Shown here piece after piece: positions 8,625-9,435 of a stretch of DNA of 9,435 nucleotides (positions are counted from its first letter, which is position 1; each line of letters begins with the position of its first letter). A program made the translations under genes and the position numbers. The stretch is from contig MGNS01000104.1 in assembly GCA_001795165.1 (NCBI GenBank), positions 9,437-18,871 on the forward strand, in the 5' to 3' direction. The notes beneath the pieces were generated by a model. The model was not told the origin of the DNA. It saw only the letters and a list, made by a program, of their open reading frames with translations, and searched no databases. The stretch comes from Chloroflexi bacterium RBG_16_57_11. Its GTDB lineage: Bacteria > Chloroflexota > Anaerolineae > Anaerolineales > UBA4823.

Positions 8625-9435
8625 CGGATTGCATTGCTCCCCGGCGACGGCGTCGGACCGGAGGTGACCTTCGCCGCGCTGCGCGTGCTCCAGGCGCTGG
8701 GCGAGGCCGGCGATTATGCCTTCGCCTATTCTGAGCACCCGATCGGCGGGTGCTCGATTGACCTGCACGGCACGGCCCTGACCGAAGAGACCCTGCGCGC
8801 CTGCCAGGCAGCCGACGCCGTTCTGTTAGGGGCGGTCGGTGGCCCGAAGTGGGACGACCCCACGGCAAAGGTGCGCCCCGAGCAAGGGCTGCTCCAGCTG
8901 CGCAAGGAGCTGGGCGTGTTCGCCAACCTGCGGCTGGTCAGGGTGTACCCGCAGCTGGCCAACCTCTCACCGGTAAAGCCCGAGCTCCTGAGCGGGGTGG
9001 ACATGATCGTGGTGCGCGAGCTTACCGGCGGGCTGTATTTTGGCCAGCCTAAGGGTCGCCAGATGGAGGACGGCTGCGAGCGGGCGATCGACACGCTGGA
9101 ATATTATGACTACGAAATCCGGCGCATCGCCGAGATGGCCTTCCGGCTGGCCCAGGGGCGGCGCAAGAAGGTCACTTCGATCGACAAAGCCAACGTGTTG
9201 GAGTCCTCCCGGCTGTGGCGACAGGTGGTTGGCCAGGTCCATGCCGGCTACCCGGATATCGAGCTAGAGCACATGCTGGTGGACACCGCTGCCATGAGAC
9301 TGGTGTCCAGCCCGGCCAGGTTTGACGTGGTGGTGACCGAGAATATGTTCGGCGATATCCTCACGGACGAAGCCTCCGTCCTGGCGGGCTCGATGGGGCT
9401 GCTGCCGTCCGCCTCGCTGGGCGAGAGCGGACCCG
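8604..9435 (+). CDS. leuB: 3-isopropylmalate dehydrogenase; 3'-truncated by window edge
   Basis: The enzyme oxidatively decarboxylates 3-isopropylmalate to 2-oxoisocaproate with NAD+, and in the citramalate route 3-methylmalate to 2-oxobutyrate. The frame is open from ATG 8604 to the window end, 277 codons of the usual 350-365; only the C-terminal part is missing. The N-terminus RIALLPGDGVGPEV is the family signature. Substrate residues Arg100, Arg110, Arg138 and Tyr145 (VRELTGGLYFG), Lys195 (SIDKANVLESSRLWR), and metal ligands Asp227, Asp251 and Asp255 (MFGDILTDEAS) are all present. AVGGPKWD supports LeuB over isocitrate or tartrate dehydrogenase. It lies 192 nt after cimA, behind a palindromic repeat, unlike the tight joins elsewhere in the operon. 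Its ribosome binding site is weak (GGTGAG), so expression may depend on ribosomes or structure around the repeat. Confidence 0.96.
   Translation, partial: MKADKTFRIALLPGDGVGPEVTFAALRVLQALGEAGDYAFAYSEHPIGGCSIDLHGTALTEETLRACQAADAVLLGAVGGPKWDDPTAKVRPEQGLLQLRKELGVFANLRLVRVYPQLANLSPVKPELLSGVDMIVVRELTGGLYFGQPKGRQMEDGCERAIDTLEYYDYEIRRIAEMAFRLAQGRRKKVTSIDKANVLESSRLWRQVVGQVHAGYPDIELEHMLVDTAAMRLVSSPARFDVVVTENMFGDILTDEASVLAGSMGLLPSASLGESGP

Overview
The window is one co-directional block of branched-chain amino acid biosynthesis genes on the + strand, in the order ilvB (3' part) - ilvN - ilvC - leuA - a 62-codon unknown gene - leuC - leuD - cimA - repeat-bearing spacer - leuB (5' part). Gaps are short: 38, 43, 73 and 22 nt through the first half, ATGA overlaps into leuC and leuD, 18 nt before cimA, then 192 nt before leuB. 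It reads as a single operon. No promoter or intrinsic terminator is visible, and the 5' end of the operon lies outside the window.

The genes work together as follows. IlvB/IlvN (acetohydroxyacid synthase) and IlvC (ketol-acid reductoisomerase) serve valine, leucine and isoleucine. LeuA, LeuC/LeuD and LeuB carry 2-oxoisovalerate to 2-oxoisocaproate for leucine. CimA condenses pyruvate with acetyl-CoA to (R)-citramalate. LeuCD and LeuB can then convert this to 2-oxobutyrate, the isoleucine precursor, without threonine. The block therefore combines valine/leucine synthesis with the threonine-independent isoleucine route. Dihydroxyacid dehydratase (ilvD) and the transaminase (ilvE) are not in the window.

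The sequence looks like a GC-rich bacterium with SD-led translation. The combination of a Geobacter-type CimA, bacterial-type LeuC/LeuD, an IlvC that resembles yeast/Bacteroidetes enzymes, and a GTAGGGGCG/CGCCCCTAC palindromic repeat suggests Chloroflexota (Anaerolineae-like). That is an inference from recall and not a search result.

Two places deserve attention. First, a small gene (4583-4771) with a strong ribosome binding site sits between leuA and leuC and overlaps the leuC start. leuC has no ribosome binding site of its own, so the small gene probably drives its translation. Second, the cimA-leuB spacer holds a palindromic interspersed repeat flanked by a 30-bp imperfect direct repeat (25/30 identical, offset 196 bp). 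Each copy of the direct repeat carries a leuB-like start (ATGAAAGCG). The left copy is fused to the cimA stop as ATGA, so it looks like the relic of an earlier overlapping leuB start that the repeat has separated from the gene.
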